Shown piece by piece: positions 7,012 through 7,524 of a stretch of 7,524 nucleotides of DNA (the stretch's first letter is position 1; each line of letters starts with the position of its first letter). The stretch is taken from the NCBI GenBank assembly GCA_016871655.1, contig VHCR01000065.1, positions 1-7,524 of the forward strand, written 5' to 3'. A model generated the notes under the pieces. That model did no database searches. It saw only the letters and a program-made list of their open reading frames with translations, and was not told the DNA's origin. A program made the translations under genes and the position numbers. This DNA comes from Verrucomicrobiota bacterium (GTDB lineage Bacteria > Verrucomicrobiota > Verrucomicrobiia > Chthoniobacterales > UBA6821).

Positions 7012-7108
7012 AAAAGTTGAAGTGAAAAGTTGAAGTTGAAGTAAAATGATTTAGAAGGTGCTGTTGAAGCTCAAAAAAGGAGTTGAACAAAATTTTTTCA
7101 CTTCAACT
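7012..7108. repeat. Inverted GTTGAAG-type arrays between yidC and yidD
   Basis: The left array at 7012-7046 is built of AGTTGA, AGTGAAA and GTTGAA words. Its 7015-7028 segment (AGTTGAAGTGAAAA) is the perfect inverted copy of 7095-7108 (14 bp). The left array starts 3 bases from the yidC ATG. The right arm touches the hairpin that covers the end of yidD. The core carries further scattered GTTGAA words (about 7063-7067, 7082-7087), which suggests older, decayed units. The word family resembles that of the purD/tilS gap. Confidence 0.82.
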
Positions 7109-7143
7109 GATCCTGTCAAAAAATTTATTTTTTGACAGGATCA
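7108..7143 (-). terminator. Perfect 16-bp hairpin over the yidD stop codon
   Basis: Bases 7108-7123 and 7128-7143 are perfect reverse complements with a 4-base loop (7124-7127), and the loop contains the yidD TAA. In the yidD transcript the stem would be 16 bp, GC-containing at its base and six A-U pairs at the top. It lies at the gene end, so a role in termination, pausing or mRNA 3'-end stability is possible. It is not a canonical intrinsic terminator: the U-run is inside the stem and no U-run follows it. yidC lies directly downstream on the same strand, so full termination here would cut yidC from a yidD promoter. Confidence 0.5.
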
Positions 7144-7358
7144 TGGCCGCCAGAATTCCAAGGGTGGCAACGCGCAAGGCGAACAAGACTAAAGCGGAGA
7201 CCCCGGAGTGGTCCATGCTTTTTTAAAGATTCTATCCAATATTGCGAACAACTCGGCTCAAAACGACAGCCACATCCTGGCCCGCAGAGCGTGTGGAGAA
7301 GCGGCGAGAGAAGCCAGCGGTAGAGATAGGCTGGAAGTTGGAGGAAGAAGACGAGCAT
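7125..7358 (-). CDS. yidD: YidD, small membrane-protein insertion efficiency factor
   Basis: YidD is a short, membrane-associated protein encoded next to yidC in most bacteria and reported to help insertion of YidC/Sec substrates. The 77-residue protein has an amphipathic/hydrophobic N-terminus (about 3-24) and the family block: CGCRFEPSCSQY (29-40), KKHGPLRGL (46-54), RLARCHPW (60-67) and GGHDPV (70-75). Length is typical. ATG 7358 is the only start, because the same frame has a TGA about 57 bases upstream and no GTG or TTG between. No Shine-Dalgarno is evident at the usual spacing. The last codons (HDPVKK and stop) form the upper strand of a perfect hairpin. The gene order unknown-yidD-yidC matches the usual rpmH-rnpA-yidD-yidC run. 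Confidence 0.95.
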   Translation of the reverse strand: MLVFFLQLPAYLYRWLLSPLLHTLCGPGCGCRFEPSCSQYWIESLKKHGPLRGLRFSLVRLARCHPWNSGGHDPVKK

Positions 7359-7421
7359 GGGAGCAGAGTAAAGGCAAGAGTCCTCAGAAAGGATTTTTAA
7401 ATTTTGACTCCATCATAATTT

Positions 7422-7523
7422 TTATATCAATGACGGATGAATTTTAGGAAAATTATACGCAGGAATTTTTAGCGCTAGCAAGGCGTCAGAGCGTGCTGCT
7501 ACCGAGGTAACAGTAGCGATGAC
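7422..7523 (-). CDS. C-terminal end of an unidentified minus-strand gene, cut by the window edge
   Basis: This frame is open from the right edge of the window and ends at TAA (7422-7424), giving 33 residues beginning VIATVTSVAARSDALL and ending KIPAYNFPKIHPSLI. It is the only minus-strand frame open for more than 15 codons from the edge. Position suggests rnpA (RNase P protein), which normally precedes yidD. The 'VIA' followed by a helical stretch is compatible with an RnpA tail, but that is weak evidence and the end does not look clearly like any family I know. A plus-strand frame is also open from 7441 to the edge but has no start before 7518. The 63 bases between this stop and yidD show nothing recognisable. 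Confidence 0.35.
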   Translation of the reverse strand, partial: VIATVTSVAARSDALLALKIPAYNFPKIHPSLI

Positions 7524-7524
7524 A

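Noticed and set aside
1157..7108. CRISPR array
   Set aside because: The repeats are 6-7 base words in direct tandem with no spacers of constant length, and no cas genes are present.

Overview
The window is ordinary bacterial chromosome carrying housekeeping genes. The organism looks like a diderm (Gram-negative) bacterium: YidC has the large periplasmic insert between its first and second membrane segments, and there is a remnant of an OprB-type outer-membrane porin. From memory, the wording of the YidC C-terminal domain (for example the stretch around the LRNSHFLWIHDLSQPDT residues) resembles Verrucomicrobiota/PVC proteins. That placement is an inference without a search and should be held loosely.

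Layout from left to right: a 5'-truncated purD (+, purine synthesis) converges on tilS (-, tRNA-Ile lysidine synthetase). Upstream of tilS on the same strand is serS (-, seryl-tRNA synthetase). A short plus-strand remnant of an OprB-like porin is divergent from serS and runs tail to tail, with 2 bases between, into a cbpA-type dnaJ (-). Upstream of dnaJ lie yidC (-) and yidD (-), the membrane-insertion pair that normally follows rpmH-rnpA. At the right edge is the last 33 codons of an unidentified minus-strand reading frame. No tRNA, rRNA, CRISPR, transposase or phage gene was seen, and no gap between genes exceeds about 160 bases.

The notable feature is not a gene. Five intergenic gaps (purD/tilS, tilS/serS, serS/porin, dnaJ/yidC, yidC/yidD) are built the same way. 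Each has a short array of 6-7 base words next to one flanking gene, a 50-100 base core, and the inverted copy of that array next to the other gene. The arrays start within 3-13 bases of start codons, and in three cases they contain the upstream gene's stop codon. Three word families occur (GTTGAA/GTTTAA-like, GGAAGAT, GGCTATA/GGCTGTA), but within a gap the two arms always use the same words. In all five, the purine-rich strand reads inward from each end, so every start codon next to an array is preceded by its pyrimidine-rich strand. None of the six gene starts has a recognisable Shine-Dalgarno sequence. Three of the five cores share GCCTTCGG. This looks like a genome-wide intergenic repeat system (mobile, structural or regulatory) and is the best candidate here for something undescribed.
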